Source of the DNA: Paenibacillus phocaeensis
Lineage (GTDB): Bacteria; Bacillota; Bacilli; Paenibacillales; Paenibacillaceae
NCBI RefSeq assembly: GCF_900021165.1
Contig: NZ_FCOQ01000018.1
Location: forward strand, 368,403 to 432,402
Length of the DNA stretch: 64,000 bases
Direction: 5' to 3'
Under the pieces are notes generated by a model. It saw only the letters and a list, made by a program, of their open reading frames with translations. It was not told the DNA's origin and did no database searches. Of this stretch, positions 16,760-25,388 are shown piece by piece (positions within the stretch are counted from its first letter, which is position 1; every line of letters starts with the position of its first letter). Made by a program: the position numbers and the translations under genes.

Positions 16760-18346
16760 ATGAATGAATTCCTCATACTCAAAAAGCTGATCCATCGCTC
16801 GAAAACCAAACAGAACGGGAAGATACCTCAACCGCAAATCGAGGAGCAGCCGCAGCCGCATCGGCTTTATTCGGATTTGCGGGAAAACGAACTCCGTTTC
16901 CGCTTGCTTTACGACAATTGTTCGGACGTCGTTTACCGTTCTGTTCTGATCGGTGGAAAAAAGCAAGCGATATTCATGTATATTGATGGTTTGGCCGATG
17001 ACGTAGGGGTCGAGCAGCACGTTATTACTCCGCTCATGCAGCAGGATGACGGTGAAATCCATGATATAGGCCGGCTGATCGAGCGGAAAGTACCGGCTAC
17101 GCAAGCGAAGGAATTTACATCGTTCGCCAAGGGCATCGAATTTCTTTCGAACGGATATACGATCTTGCTGGTTGAGGGCTGGACTGCCGGGTACGGCTTC
17201 GGATTGGTGAAATGGGAGAAACGCGCGATCGAAGAGCCTTCGGCGGAAGTGGGGATTCGGGGGCCACGCGAAGGATTTACCGAAACCTTGCGCACCAACA
17301 CTTCGCAAATCCGACGTATCATTAAGAGTCCGCAGCTTAAAATGGAGTCGATGCGAATCGGCACGTATACCCAAACGAATCTTGTCCTAGCTTATATTGA
17401 GGGGCTTGTGGACAAGACGTTGGTGGAGGAGATTCGTAATCGGTTGAAGCGCATTCGGATCGACGGAATTCTGGAAAGCGGCTATATCGAGGAGATGATC
17501 GAGGATCGTCCGTATTCTCCTTTTCCGCAATTGCTCAGCACGGAACGGCCCGATGTCGTCTCGGGCAGTTTGCTGGAAGGGAGGGTGGCGATTTTAACGG
17601 AGGGCACCCCGTTTGTCTTGGTCGCTCCGGTCACCTTCTTTTCGTTGATTCAGTCGCAGGAGGACTATTATCAGCGGTCTATGATCTCTACGGTCATTCG
17701 TTGGCTGCGTTATTTATTTATTCTGATCTCTCTTTTGCTGCCTTCGCTTTATGTGGCGGTCCTTACTTTTCACCAAGAGATGGTTCCCGGCGCCTTACTG
17801 GTCAGTATGGCGAGTTCCCGGGAGCAGGTGCCTTTTCCGGCGTTGATCGAAGCATTGATAATGGAGGTTACCTTTGAAGCGTTGCGTGAGGCGGGCGTGC
17901 GGTTGCCCAAGCAGGTTGGGGCCGCCGTCAGCATTGTCGGGGCACTGGTTATCGGGCAAGCGGCGGTCCAAGCCGGACTGGTGTCCGCGCCCATGGTTAT
18001 CGTCGTTGCGATTACGGGAATCTCTTCCTTTATGATTCCGCGTTACATCACCGGGATTGCCGTACGGTTGCTGCGATTTCCGTTGATTTTTCTTGGTGGG
18101 AGTCTGGGGCTTGTCGGTGTCATGATGGGGATCATCGCCATTGTGTTGCATATGCTCAGCTTACGTTCCTTTGGCGTTCCTTACCTGTCCGGAGCGGGCA
18201 TTCCCAATCCGAGCGAATGGAAGGATATTCTGATCCGAGGGCACTGGTGGAAAATGAACACGCGGCCGCACTTTACGGGCAGATATGACAAATACCGGCA
18301 GACAGCAGATCAAAAGCCGGGCCCAGCCCGGGGAGATGACAAGTAG
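16760..18346 (+). CDS. Spore germinant receptor A subunit (GerA family), operon 2
   Basis: A 528-residue GerA-family protein, homologous to the product at 12595 throughout (RGPREGFTETLRTNTSQIRRIIKSPQLKMESMRIG; EMIEDRPYSPFPQLLSTERPDVV; EGTPFVLVAPVTFFSLIQSQEDYYQR). It has a longer charged N-terminal leader (KKLIHRSKTKQNGKIPQPQIEEQPQPH) and a basic tail after the last helix. ATG 16760 follows AAAGG at 11-12 bases. It is probably a paralogue with different germinant specificity. Confidence 0.93.
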   Translation: MNEFLILKKLIHRSKTKQNGKIPQPQIEEQPQPHRLYSDLRENELRFRLLYDNCSDVVYRSVLIGGKKQAIFMYIDGLADDVGVEQHVITPLMQQDDGEIHDIGRLIERKVPATQAKEFTSFAKGIEFLSNGYTILLVEGWTAGYGFGLVKWEKRAIEEPSAEVGIRGPREGFTETLRTNTSQIRRIIKSPQLKMESMRIGTYTQTNLVLAYIEGLVDKTLVEEIRNRLKRIRIDGILESGYIEEMIEDRPYSPFPQLLSTERPDVVSGSLLEGRVAILTEGTPFVLVAPVTFFSLIQSQEDYYQRSMISTVIRWLRYLFILISLLLPSLYVAVLTFHQEMVPGALLVSMASSREQVPFPALIEALIMEVTFEALREAGVRLPKQVGAAVSIVGALVIGQAAVQAGLVSAPMVIVVAITGISSFMIPRYITGIAVRLLRFPLIFLGGSLGLVGVMMGIIAIVLHMLSLRSFGVPYLSGAGIPNPSEWKDILIRGHWWKMNTRPHFTGRYDKYRQTADQKPGPARGDDK

Positions 18347-18381
18347 TCGGAGCAAGCACTCGGCAAAGGGGAATCGTACGG

Positions 18382-19587
18382 ATGAAAAGATGGATCAAAG
18401 CAGGGATGAAGATGGCGTTTTCCCTTCCGTTGCTGCTATTGCTGGGCGGTTGCTGGGATCGCGTGGAGCTGAATGATCTGGCTCTGATTACGGCACTTGC
18501 TTTCGACGAGGCGGAGAATCATCAGGTTCGTGCGACCGTGCAATTCGTCCTTCCGCAAAATCTGGCTGGAGGGGGAACGTCGGGAGGCGGCGCTACGGGA
18601 GGTGGCCCGGCGAAACGGACGGCCACCCGATCACAGACAGGCATCGACATCACGGACGCGATATCCAAACTGCAACGGGAGATTTCCAGGGAGATGTTTT
18701 GGGGACAATGCAGAATCTTTATATTTAGCGAATCCGTCGCTAGGGCAGGAATTCAGAAGCATCTTGATTTTTTGATCCGTTTTCCGGAGTCGAGAGAGCG
18801 AGCCTATATTTTCGTGAGCCAGGGAGAAGCGGCCCCAATGCTCGAGTTATCTCCGCTGCTTGAAAATTCTTCGGCCCAAGTGCTGCGGAAGCTGGCTGAT
18901 CTGCAAATCGGGATACGGGTGACCCTGCAGCAGTTGAGCCTTATGATAAACGGGGATTCCCGGGCGGCGGTTGTACCGATGATCCATATCCTGCCGCAGA
19001 CGAAATCGCCCGAGCCATTTCAAACGATTCCGTTTCTGATGGGGAGCGCCGTGTTCCAAAAAGACAAAATGGTGGGGGTAATTTCCGAAAGGACAACAAG
19101 AGGGGTTATGTGGCTTAGAAATGAGATTCGGGAATATACAGTTGTGTTCGCATCGGAGGGATCGGAAGGACGGGTATCTTTAAAACCGGTCAAGGCAAGC
19201 GTCAAACTGATCCCCAAGATTGAAGGCAGTACCTGGAAGATGACGGTCCGCGTTAATACGGAAGGCGATATCATCCAAAACGAGACTTTGTTGGATCCCA
19301 TGAATCCGCGATTGCTAGCCGTTATGAAGCGGGAATTCGAGGCTGATGTCAGGAAACGAATCGAATCGGCGGTTTACGAGGTTCAACGGAAGCATAAGAC
19401 GGATATTTTTGAGTTCGCCAAAGTCTTCCACCGCAAGTATCCTGGGCAATGGGAAAAAATGAAGGACCGCTGGGAGGTACAGTTCCCTAAGGTTCAAGTC
19501 TATACGGAAGTTGAAGCAAGGATTCCCAGACCCGGGCTTATCAGCGCTCCGGAAGGGGTGCCCAAGGAAGAGGTAAAAAAGAAATGA
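18382..19587 (+). CDS. Spore germinant receptor C subunit lipoprotein (GerC family), operon 2
   Basis: A 401-residue spore inner-membrane lipoprotein. Signal peptide MKRWIKAGMKMAFSLPLLLLLGGC with lipobox L-L-G-G-C, followed by WDRVELNDLALITALAFDEAE. An unusual Gly-rich insertion (LAGGGTSGGGATGGGPAKRTATRS) lies near residues 60-85, where the operon 1 paralogue is shorter. The C-terminal family motif is VQRKHKTDIFEFAKVFHRKYPGQW. It starts 35 bases after the A subunit, and its stop overlaps the D-type gene (ATGA). Confidence 0.93.
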   Translation: MKRWIKAGMKMAFSLPLLLLLGGCWDRVELNDLALITALAFDEAENHQVRATVQFVLPQNLAGGGTSGGGATGGGPAKRTATRSQTGIDITDAISKLQREISREMFWGQCRIFIFSESVARAGIQKHLDFLIRFPESRERAYIFVSQGEAAPMLELSPLLENSSAQVLRKLADLQIGIRVTLQQLSLMINGDSRAAVVPMIHILPQTKSPEPFQTIPFLMGSAVFQKDKMVGVISERTTRGVMWLRNEIREYTVVFASEGSEGRVSLKPVKASVKLIPKIEGSTWKMTVRVNTEGDIIQNETLLDPMNPRLLAVMKREFEADVRKRIESAVYEVQRKHKTDIFEFAKVFHRKYPGQWEKMKDRWEVQFPKVQVYTEVEARIPRPGLISAPEGVPKEEVKKK

Positions 19588-19805
19588 GAGTGTTTTTTTT
19601 CTGGATCGTGACGTTCTCCGCATTGTTGATCGCCCGTCTCGAGTGGCCGAAAATGAAAGCAAAACCGATATGGGATAAAGCGGTATTCCTATCGCTGCTG
19701 CTCCTGGTTTGGATCCTGTCAACGCTGGATCTGCCCCATACGGCCGGACCGACTACGGTGCTGATGTTCATTTTCAAACCATTTCGGGGCTTGATGGAAC
19801 CGTAA
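19584..19805 (+). CDS. Small germinant receptor D-type subunit, operon 2
   Basis: A 73-residue two-helix protein: MRVFFFWIVTFSALLIA (first helix), a charged loop ARLEWPKMKAKPIWDK, then AVFLSLLLLVWILSTL (second helix), ending FKPFRGLMEP. It overlaps the C-subunit stop by ATGA. It has the same length, topology and operon position as the gene at 15275, and both end in a P-x-x-G-x-x-x-P-like tail, although the overall sequences differ. It is interpreted as a D subunit that modulates receptor function. Confidence 0.78.
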   Translation: MRVFFFWIVTFSALLIARLEWPKMKAKPIWDKAVFLSLLLLVWILSTLDLPHTAGPTTVLMFIFKPFRGLMEP

Positions 19806-19848
19806 TCATTCGGCAGGACGGGAATGGCCCAAGACGAGGTGAAGGCAC

Positions 19849-20934
19849 ATGTTGGACAAGGGAAAAATATCAGCTTTTCAAATGGGGCTAATGATGTATC
19901 CGGTTGTAATGGCTTCCGGCTTTCTCGTATTGCCGACTATCACGGCCCAATTTGCTCAGAACGATCTTTGGCTTACCAGTATTTTGGCCCTTTGGGTTGG
20001 TTGGATTACCGTATATATCGTGAATCGTCTGCATGAGCTTTATCCGGGGCAAACGGTCGTCCAGTACAGCGAACGAATTCTCGGCAGGATCCCCGGAAAA
20101 ATCATCGGGCTCGTCTATATTACCTACAATTTGCATGCTGCCGGGGGAGTCACCCGGCAGTATGCGGAATTTGTGGCAGGCAATTTTTTATATAAAACGC
20201 CTTTGTTGGTTATTATGGCATCTCTGCTTTTGCTAAGTGCGATCGCCGTGCGCGGCGGGGTGGGAATGCTCGCCCGGAGCACCGCCATTTTTTTACCGAT
20301 CTTTATTTTCCCCCTTTTCTTTCTGCTGTTGCTGATTCCCGATCTGGATGCCAAAGCCATTTTTCCGATCCTGAGTCGGGGGATAACCCCGGTCGTCAAA
20401 GGGTCTTTTGCGATGATGGGCTGGCTGAACGAGGTATTTCTGATGACTTTTCTTTTGCCTCACGTAACGGATCCGGAGAAAAGCAGGAAATGGGGATACA
20501 CCTCGGTGGTTATGATCGTTTTGTTTCTGACTTATTCCAACCTGATGGCTCTGTTTCTGCTCGGGCCGAGCCTGGGGAATAAAGTATACCCGCTGCTTGT
20601 CGCCTTTCGTTATGTCAGCGTCGGCACTTTCCTGGAAAATTTGGAGTCATTGCTGCTGGCAATGTGGGTCATCGGCAATTTTCTGCAAACCGCCCTCTTT
20701 CTTTACGCCGCCACGCTCTCTTTTGCTCATTGTTTTCAGGTTACGGATTACCGTCCGCTGGTTTTCCCGATCGCCTTGCTCAGTTTGGCCGTGGGCATTT
20801 GGGACCTGCCTAATTTTTCGGTTTTCGGACAAATGGTAAGGTCGGCAGTTCCGTTCCATATCTTATCGACTCACCTACTTATCCCGCTGTTATTGCTGAC
20901 CGTTGCCGCCATGCGTAAGGCTCGTCCGCGATGA
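19849..20934 (+). CDS. Spore germinant receptor B subunit (GerB permease-like), operon 2
   Basis: A 361-residue multi-helix membrane protein of the GerAB/APC group (KISAFQMGLMMYPVVMASGFLVLPTITAQFAQNDLWLTSILALWVG). It begins at ATG 19849 after GAGGTGAAGG, 43 bases after the D-type gene, and is the last gene of operon 2. A hairpin starts at the stop codon. Confidence 0.92.
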   Translation: MLDKGKISAFQMGLMMYPVVMASGFLVLPTITAQFAQNDLWLTSILALWVGWITVYIVNRLHELYPGQTVVQYSERILGRIPGKIIGLVYITYNLHAAGGVTRQYAEFVAGNFLYKTPLLVIMASLLLLSAIAVRGGVGMLARSTAIFLPIFIFPLFFLLLLIPDLDAKAIFPILSRGITPVVKGSFAMMGWLNEVFLMTFLLPHVTDPEKSRKWGYTSVVMIVLFLTYSNLMALFLLGPSLGNKVYPLLVAFRYVSVGTFLENLESLLLAMWVIGNFLQTALFLYAATLSFAHCFQVTDYRPLVFPIALLSLAVGIWDLPNFSVFGQMVRSAVPFHILSTHLLIPLLLLTVAAMRKARPR

Positions 20935-20970
20935 CTGCGTTGGGCCGCAATGGCGTTTGCGGCACGCAGT
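20934..20970. terminator. Hairpin terminator between germination operon 2 and the oxidoreductase operon
   Basis: ACTGCGT-TGG-GCCGCAA (20934-20950) pairs with TTTGCGGC-ACGCAGT (20956-20970), apart from a small bulge. There is no clean U-run, but it sits between convergent genes. Confidence 0.6.
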
Positions 20971-20982
20971 CTAGAGCTTTCC

Positions 20983-22086
20983 TTAATCCAGCACGTACGG
21001 TTTTAGGTTCGTTGGCAACGCAGCCGGCGGCGTGCATGTGCTTTGCATCTCGTAGAAGCGGCCCGCCTCGGAGGCATCGTGGAACCCCCACATGGCCTCC
21101 AGTACGTGGTAGGCCAGCTCGCCGCTGGCGCGGTGCGGCCGGCCGTGCAGCAGGGCGCTGGCCATGTCGGCCGGACCGATGCCGCGGCTGTTCTCGGCAT
21201 AGCCGGGAACCAGCGGAACCTCGGTCCAATTCTCCTCGCCAATCCGGCGCAGCTTCACCGGGCCGCCAAAGGAATTCGGGTCAGGCACCAGCAGGGTGCC
21301 TTCCGTCCCGTGGATTTCGATCGGAGGCAGTGTGCTGCCGCCGAAAATATCAAAGCTGGTGGTCAGCGTTGCAATCGCCCCTTGAGCGAATTGCAAGGTG
21401 CCTGTAACATGCGTCGGCACCTCCACCTCGATCAATTGCCCGTATTTCTTCTCGCTGGTAATCGTACGCTGCTCCAGCGCTGTGCCCGTCATGCCGGCAA
21501 TCCGCTTGATCGGGCCCAGCAATTGGATTAATGCCGTCAGGTAGTAAGGGCCCATATCAAACATCGGCCCGCCGCCCTTGGCGTAATAAAATTCCGGGTC
21601 CGGATGCCAGAACTCATGACCGCGGCTCATCATAAACGCGGCTGCAGAGACGGGACGTCCAATGGCCCCGTCCTGGATCAGCTTCAGCGCGGTCTGGATC
21701 CCGGCTCCGAAGAAGGTCTCCGGCGCGCTGCCGACCATCAGCCCGCGCTGACGGGCTGCTTCGAGGACGGACAAGCCTTCCTCGCGGGTGACTGCCAGCG
21801 GCTTCTCCACATAGACATGTTTGCCGGCGTCTAACGCCTTCAGGCAAACTTCGGCATGCGCCGCCGGAATCGTCAGGTTGATGACGATTTGAATGTCGGG
21901 ATCCTGCAGCAGCTCGTCAACCGAGCAGGCGCGGGGGATATTATATTGTTGGGCCTGCTCCCGCGCCCGGTTCACATCGAGATCGGCGCAAGCCACGAGA
22001 TCCAGCGCCGCGAATTTTGCGCAATTTTCCATGTAGATGCCGCTGATTTTGCCGCAGCCGATGATCCCTGCCTTGATTTTGTCCAT
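20983..22086 (-). CDS. Gfo/Idh/MocA family oxidoreductase
   Basis: A 367-residue cytoplasmic NAD(P)-dependent sugar dehydrogenase. The N-terminal Rossmann fold shows AGIIGCGKISGIYMENC, followed by VACADLDVNRAREQAQQYNIP and the family E-K-P in HVYVEKPLAVTREEG. The C-terminal alpha/beta domain is complete. Its start overlaps the ThuA-like gene by one base (TAATG), so the two are translationally coupled. Gfo/Idh/MocA with ThuA-like partners is known from pathways that oxidise sugars to 3-keto derivatives; substrate not determinable here. Confidence 0.88.
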   Translation of the reverse strand: MDKIKAGIIGCGKISGIYMENCAKFAALDLVACADLDVNRAREQAQQYNIPRACSVDELLQDPDIQIVINLTIPAAHAEVCLKALDAGKHVYVEKPLAVTREEGLSVLEAARQRGLMVGSAPETFFGAGIQTALKLIQDGAIGRPVSAAAFMMSRGHEFWHPDPEFYYAKGGGPMFDMGPYYLTALIQLLGPIKRIAGMTGTALEQRTITSEKKYGQLIEVEVPTHVTGTLQFAQGAIATLTTSFDIFGGSTLPPIEIHGTEGTLLVPDPNSFGGPVKLRRIGEENWTEVPLVPGYAENSRGIGPADMASALLHGRPHRASGELAYHVLEAMWGFHDASEAGRFYEMQSTCTPPAALPTNLKPYVLD

Positions 22087-22817
22087 TATTGGCTGTCCCC
22101 CATGCCCGTATAGGTGTTAGAGCGGAGCTCATTCCCCGTCTGCATTTCCAGAGCCAGCCGCTTGCCTTCCGCTGCCCACAGCATCCCGCGCGTCATCATT
22201 TCTTTCACCGGGGGCAGGTCTACGATATCCGCGTGATGTCCGAGCGAGTTATAGTACACGCGTCCGACTCCCCAGCGCTTGGTCCAGACGACCGGCATAT
22301 CCACCGGTTTGTTCAGGCGGTGAGGGCCGTCTACGACCGGGAAGCGGGTAGTCGCGAGCACTTCGACGGCGGGGTCGACATGCAGGTAATATTGCTCCGT
22401 TTGGACGCGGAAATCTTCGATGCCCTCGACCAGCGGACTGGAGTTGGCGATGATCTCAACCTGATAGTCGACTCCGTCATTGCCCGGGTGGGCGACCCAT
22501 TGCCCGCCGGTCATGAATTGCCAGTCGACGTTATTCCGGAACGAATCGCACATTCCGCCATGGCAGCCGGCCAGACCGGTCCCCGCCTGAACTGCCGCGG
22601 ACACGTTATTTACCAGCTCTTGGGCGATGGTGCCCATCGTCCACACCGGGACGATCAAATCCAGCCCCAGCAGCTTTTCCGCATCGGCATAGGCCTCCAA
22701 AGTATCGGACACCTCCACTTCAAAGGCATGTTCCCGCAGAACGCCGGCGAAGATTCCGGCGACCTGCTCCGGTTCATGACCATCCCAGCCGCCCCAGACG
22801 ATTAATGCTTTTTTCAT
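22086..22817 (-). CDS. ThuA-like protein (trehalose utilisation family)
   Basis: A 243-residue protein with a class-I glutamine-amidotransferase-like fold, no signal peptide. The opening KKALIVWGGWDGHEPEQVA, the GTGLAGCHGGMCDSFRNNVDWQFMTGGQWVAHPG centre and VVWTKRWGVGRVYYNSLGHH are characteristic of ThuA-like proteins. The Rhizobium family member belongs to a trehalose/palatinose keto-sugar pathway; the reaction is not firmly known. It heads a two-gene unit with the oxidoreductase at 20983 and may be read from the AraC-regulated block upstream. Confidence 0.85.
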   Translation of the reverse strand: MKKALIVWGGWDGHEPEQVAGIFAGVLREHAFEVEVSDTLEAYADAEKLLGLDLIVPVWTMGTIAQELVNNVSAAVQAGTGLAGCHGGMCDSFRNNVDWQFMTGGQWVAHPGNDGVDYQVEIIANSSPLVEGIEDFRVQTEQYYLHVDPAVEVLATTRFPVVDGPHRLNKPVDMPVVWTKRWGVGRVYYNSLGHHADIVDLPPVKEMMTRGMLWAAEGKRLALEMQTGNELRSNTYTGMGDSQ

Positions 22818-22909
22818 TCAAATTTCCTTCTCTCTTATAGGGTTGTTCAACAAATCTACTTCGGTTCACGATGGGTGTTCCGGAGAAGCGAGCAGTTTAA
22901 TGATGCCAG

Positions 22910-23094
22910 CTAACGGACACCAGAGACGTTATGGATCCTCGTTTGCGTCGCTGCGAATTCTAACGGACGGAGGAGACCTTATTTCAGGTAGAAACGGCCA
23001 AAAGTATGCCATGTGAGCCCAATAAGGCTCCTGGAGTCCGTTACACCGGGAAATCGTCGGGAAATGGACGAATAAGGACCCTACGGTCCGTTAG
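22910..23094. repeat. Single diverged copy of the TAACGGA repeat family
   Basis: This 185-bp intergenic unit resembles the 223-bp tandem units at 54745-55378. Shared landmarks are CTAACGGA at both ends of the first part, GGAGGAGACCTTATTT, CAATAAGG-CTCCTGGA-TCCGTTAC, GGGAAAT..CGGGAAAT, AATAAGG and a final TCCGTTA. Internal inverted pairs (TAACGGA/TCCGTTA and CCTTATT/AATAAGG) would fold into long hairpins. It fills the gap between two genes of the minus-strand oxidoreductase block. Confidence 0.75.
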
Positions 23095-23111
23095 AATCGG
23101 GGGCCTTCGAG

Positions 23112-24272
23112 TCACATCTCCGAGATATCGACCCAGCGCCGCTCCGCAACCGAGCGCTCGACGGCCTCCAGCACCGCCTGGCATTGTACGCCTTCGCGGA
23201 AGCTTGGCACCGGCTGGCGGCCTTCCCGGATCGCCGATGTCAGCTCGAGCATCTCGTGCGTAAACGTATGCTCGAATCCGATCGTGTGCCCCGGCGGCCA
23301 CCAAGCCTCGGCATAGGCGTGCGCCGGGTCGGTTGCAAGCACGCGCCGGAAGCCCTGGACATCGGCGTCGTCGGAGGTGAAGTACACCTCAAGCTCGTTC
23401 ATCCGCTCGAAGTCGAATTTCACACTGCCCAGACTGCCGTTGATCTCGAACGCATTGGTCGAGCGATGGCCGGCGGCAAACCGCGTCGCTTCAAAGCTGC
23501 CCAATGCGCCGTTCGCGAACCGGGCCAGGAACAGCGTGGCGTCGTCGACCGTTACCGGCCCCTTGGGCGCATCCGCGCTGCTCTCGGCGCTGAGGCCCGT
23601 CATATTTTCGGCCAGCGGCCGTTCTTTAATAAACGTCTCGCTCATGCCGACCACTTCGCGAATATCCCCGACCAAGAAATGCGCCAGGTCGATCAAGTGG
23701 GCGCCGAGGTCGCCGTGCGAACCCGAGCCTGCGATCTCTTTCTGCAGCCGCCAGACCAGCGGGAAGGACGGATCCAGAATCCAGTCCTGCAGGAACCAGG
23801 CCCGAAAATGATAGATCCGGCCTAACCGCCCGCTTTGCACCAACTTCTTGGCCAGCTGCACGGCCGGGGAGAACCGGTAGTTGAATCCGACCATATGGGC
23901 GATGCCAGCCGATTCAGCCGCCGCAAGCATCTCACGGGCATCCTGTAATGTAAGCGCTAACGGTTTTTCGCAAAAAATATGCTTGCCCGCCCGGGCCGCC
24001 GCAAGCGCAATTTCTTTGTGAGCATCGCTGGGCGCATTGATGTCGATCAGGTCGATATCCTCCCTGGCGACAAGCTCCCGCCAATCTGTGACGGTTTCGC
24101 GCCATCCCAGGTGCTGGGCTGCCTCTCGCACCGCTTCCTCATTGCGGCCGCATAACACGGCCATCTCCGGCTTTAAGGCGCCGGGAAAAAACATCGGCAG
24201 CGCGCGGTAGGCGTTGCTGTGGGCTTTGCCCATAAACTTGTAACCGATCATTCCGACTCGCAGCGGGTTCAT
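23112..24272 (-). CDS. Gfo/Idh/MocA family oxidoreductase
   Basis: A 386-residue NAD(P)-dependent oxidoreductase. The Rossmann motif is RVGMIGYKFMGKAHSNAYRALP, a variant in which GxGxxG is G-Y-K-F-M-G, as in a sugar-dehydrogenase branch. EKPLALTLQDAREM and a C-terminal domain with GSHGDLGAHLIDLAHFL follow. ATG 24272 is chosen because GGAGG lies 6 bases before it. It lies downstream of the AraC regulator on the same strand, with a likely -10 (TATAAT on the minus strand at 24327-24322). Substrate unknown; a polyol or hexose is typical. Confidence 0.87.
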   Translation of the reverse strand: MNPLRVGMIGYKFMGKAHSNAYRALPMFFPGALKPEMAVLCGRNEEAVREAAQHLGWRETVTDWRELVAREDIDLIDINAPSDAHKEIALAAARAGKHIFCEKPLALTLQDAREMLAAAESAGIAHMVGFNYRFSPAVQLAKKLVQSGRLGRIYHFRAWFLQDWILDPSFPLVWRLQKEIAGSGSHGDLGAHLIDLAHFLVGDIREVVGMSETFIKERPLAENMTGLSAESSADAPKGPVTVDDATLFLARFANGALGSFEATRFAAGHRSTNAFEINGSLGSVKFDFERMNELEVYFTSDDADVQGFRRVLATDPAHAYAEAWWPPGHTIGFEHTFTHEMLELTSAIREGRQPVPSFREGVQCQAVLEAVERSVAERRWVDISEM

Positions 24273-24409
24273 CGAATTCCTCCGTTTCGCGGGTAAGGTA
24301 GATACTCTTCTTTCAAGAATCATTATAAATAGATTCCTTAGATTTCTCTCGCCAGTTTATGCGGAATCCTGGACAAAATATGCGTTTTCCAGCTTCACCC
24401 GAAAATCTT

Positions 24410-25237
24410 TCAGCGATCCGGATGCCGCAGGCTGGACGGGATGCCGCCGCGCAGCTCCTTGAATACGCGATTAAACGTGCGAATACTGCTGAAGCCGCAT
24501 TCCAGAGCGATATCCATAATGCTGAGATCGCTGGTCAGCAGCAGCTGTTCGGCGCTTAACACGCGCACCGTATTGAGGTAAGTCTTGAAGTTCATGCCGA
24601 TGGCGGCTTTGAAGGAACGACTGAAATGGGAGGGCTCCATCGAAAAATGTTCCGCCATGACCGCCACGTTCAGTTCTTCCCGGTAATGGTCCTCGATATA
24701 GGACAAAATTTGCTGCATCCGCGCCCGGCGGGATTCGTATTTTTCCTTGATCGAGCTGTCCGTAGGCAAGGTGGCTCCGTATCTTTGCAAGCGGCCGCAG
24801 AGTTCTAACAACCGGGCTTTCAGCAGCAGCGTGTAGCCGGGTTGACGATCGTGCTTCTCCCGGATAAGCTCGTCCAGAATCGTTTTAACCGGATCCAATC
24901 CAGGGGTATCCGCCGGAAGATAGGGCGAAGCAAACCGAAAATCGACGGGCCAGCTCTTGGACATCGTGATCCATTCCGGCTTACAGATGAGAATAATGAT
25001 TTCCGACTCCATCCCCCGGCTGTCGAAGTAATGGATGTCGTTGCTGCCGCAAATGACCATCTCCCCCTGCCGGAGCAGGCGGCTTTCTTCGTTGACGCCG
25101 ATCCGAATCTCTCCGGAGGCGACATAGATAAACTCGATCTCGGCGTGGAAATGGGGATAGAAAGTGATGCTTGAGCTCTGATAGATGTCCATCGGAAGCT
25201 CCGGATCCAGTTTCCAATTTTGATAGAACGATTTCAT
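24410..25237 (-). CDS. AraC-family transcriptional regulator
   Basis: A 275-residue regulator. The N-terminal cupin-type sensor domain includes FYPHFHAEIEFIYVASGEIRIGV and the C-terminal ~100 residues form the double helix-turn-helix (QILSYIEDHYREELNVAVMAEHFSMEPSHFSRSFKAAIGMNFKTYLN ... MDIALECGFSSIRTFNRVFKEL). ATG 25237 has GGAG 8 bases upstream; the GTG three codons earlier does not. Probably a sugar-responsive activator of the oxidoreductase genes that follow it on the same strand. Confidence 0.88.
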   Translation of the reverse strand: MKSFYQNWKLDPELPMDIYQSSSITFYPHFHAEIEFIYVASGEIRIGVNEESRLLRQGEMVICGSNDIHYFDSRGMESEIIILICKPEWITMSKSWPVDFRFASPYLPADTPGLDPVKTILDELIREKHDRQPGYTLLLKARLLELCGRLQRYGATLPTDSSIKEKYESRRARMQQILSYIEDHYREELNVAVMAEHFSMEPSHFSRSFKAAIGMNFKTYLNTVRVLSAEQLLLTSDLSIMDIALECGFSSIRTFNRVFKELRGGIPSSLRHPDR

Positions 25238-25388
25238 GCAGCTCACTCCGCGTCATCAAGATAGCTTCTCACTCCTACATGGTACTGCATTTTAGCAGGG
25301 GAATCCTCCTTTAATTTTGAGAATACAACGCATGGCTTGGACATAGGATGAGAAGGGACAAGATAAAAATGGTAATTATGGAGGATAT

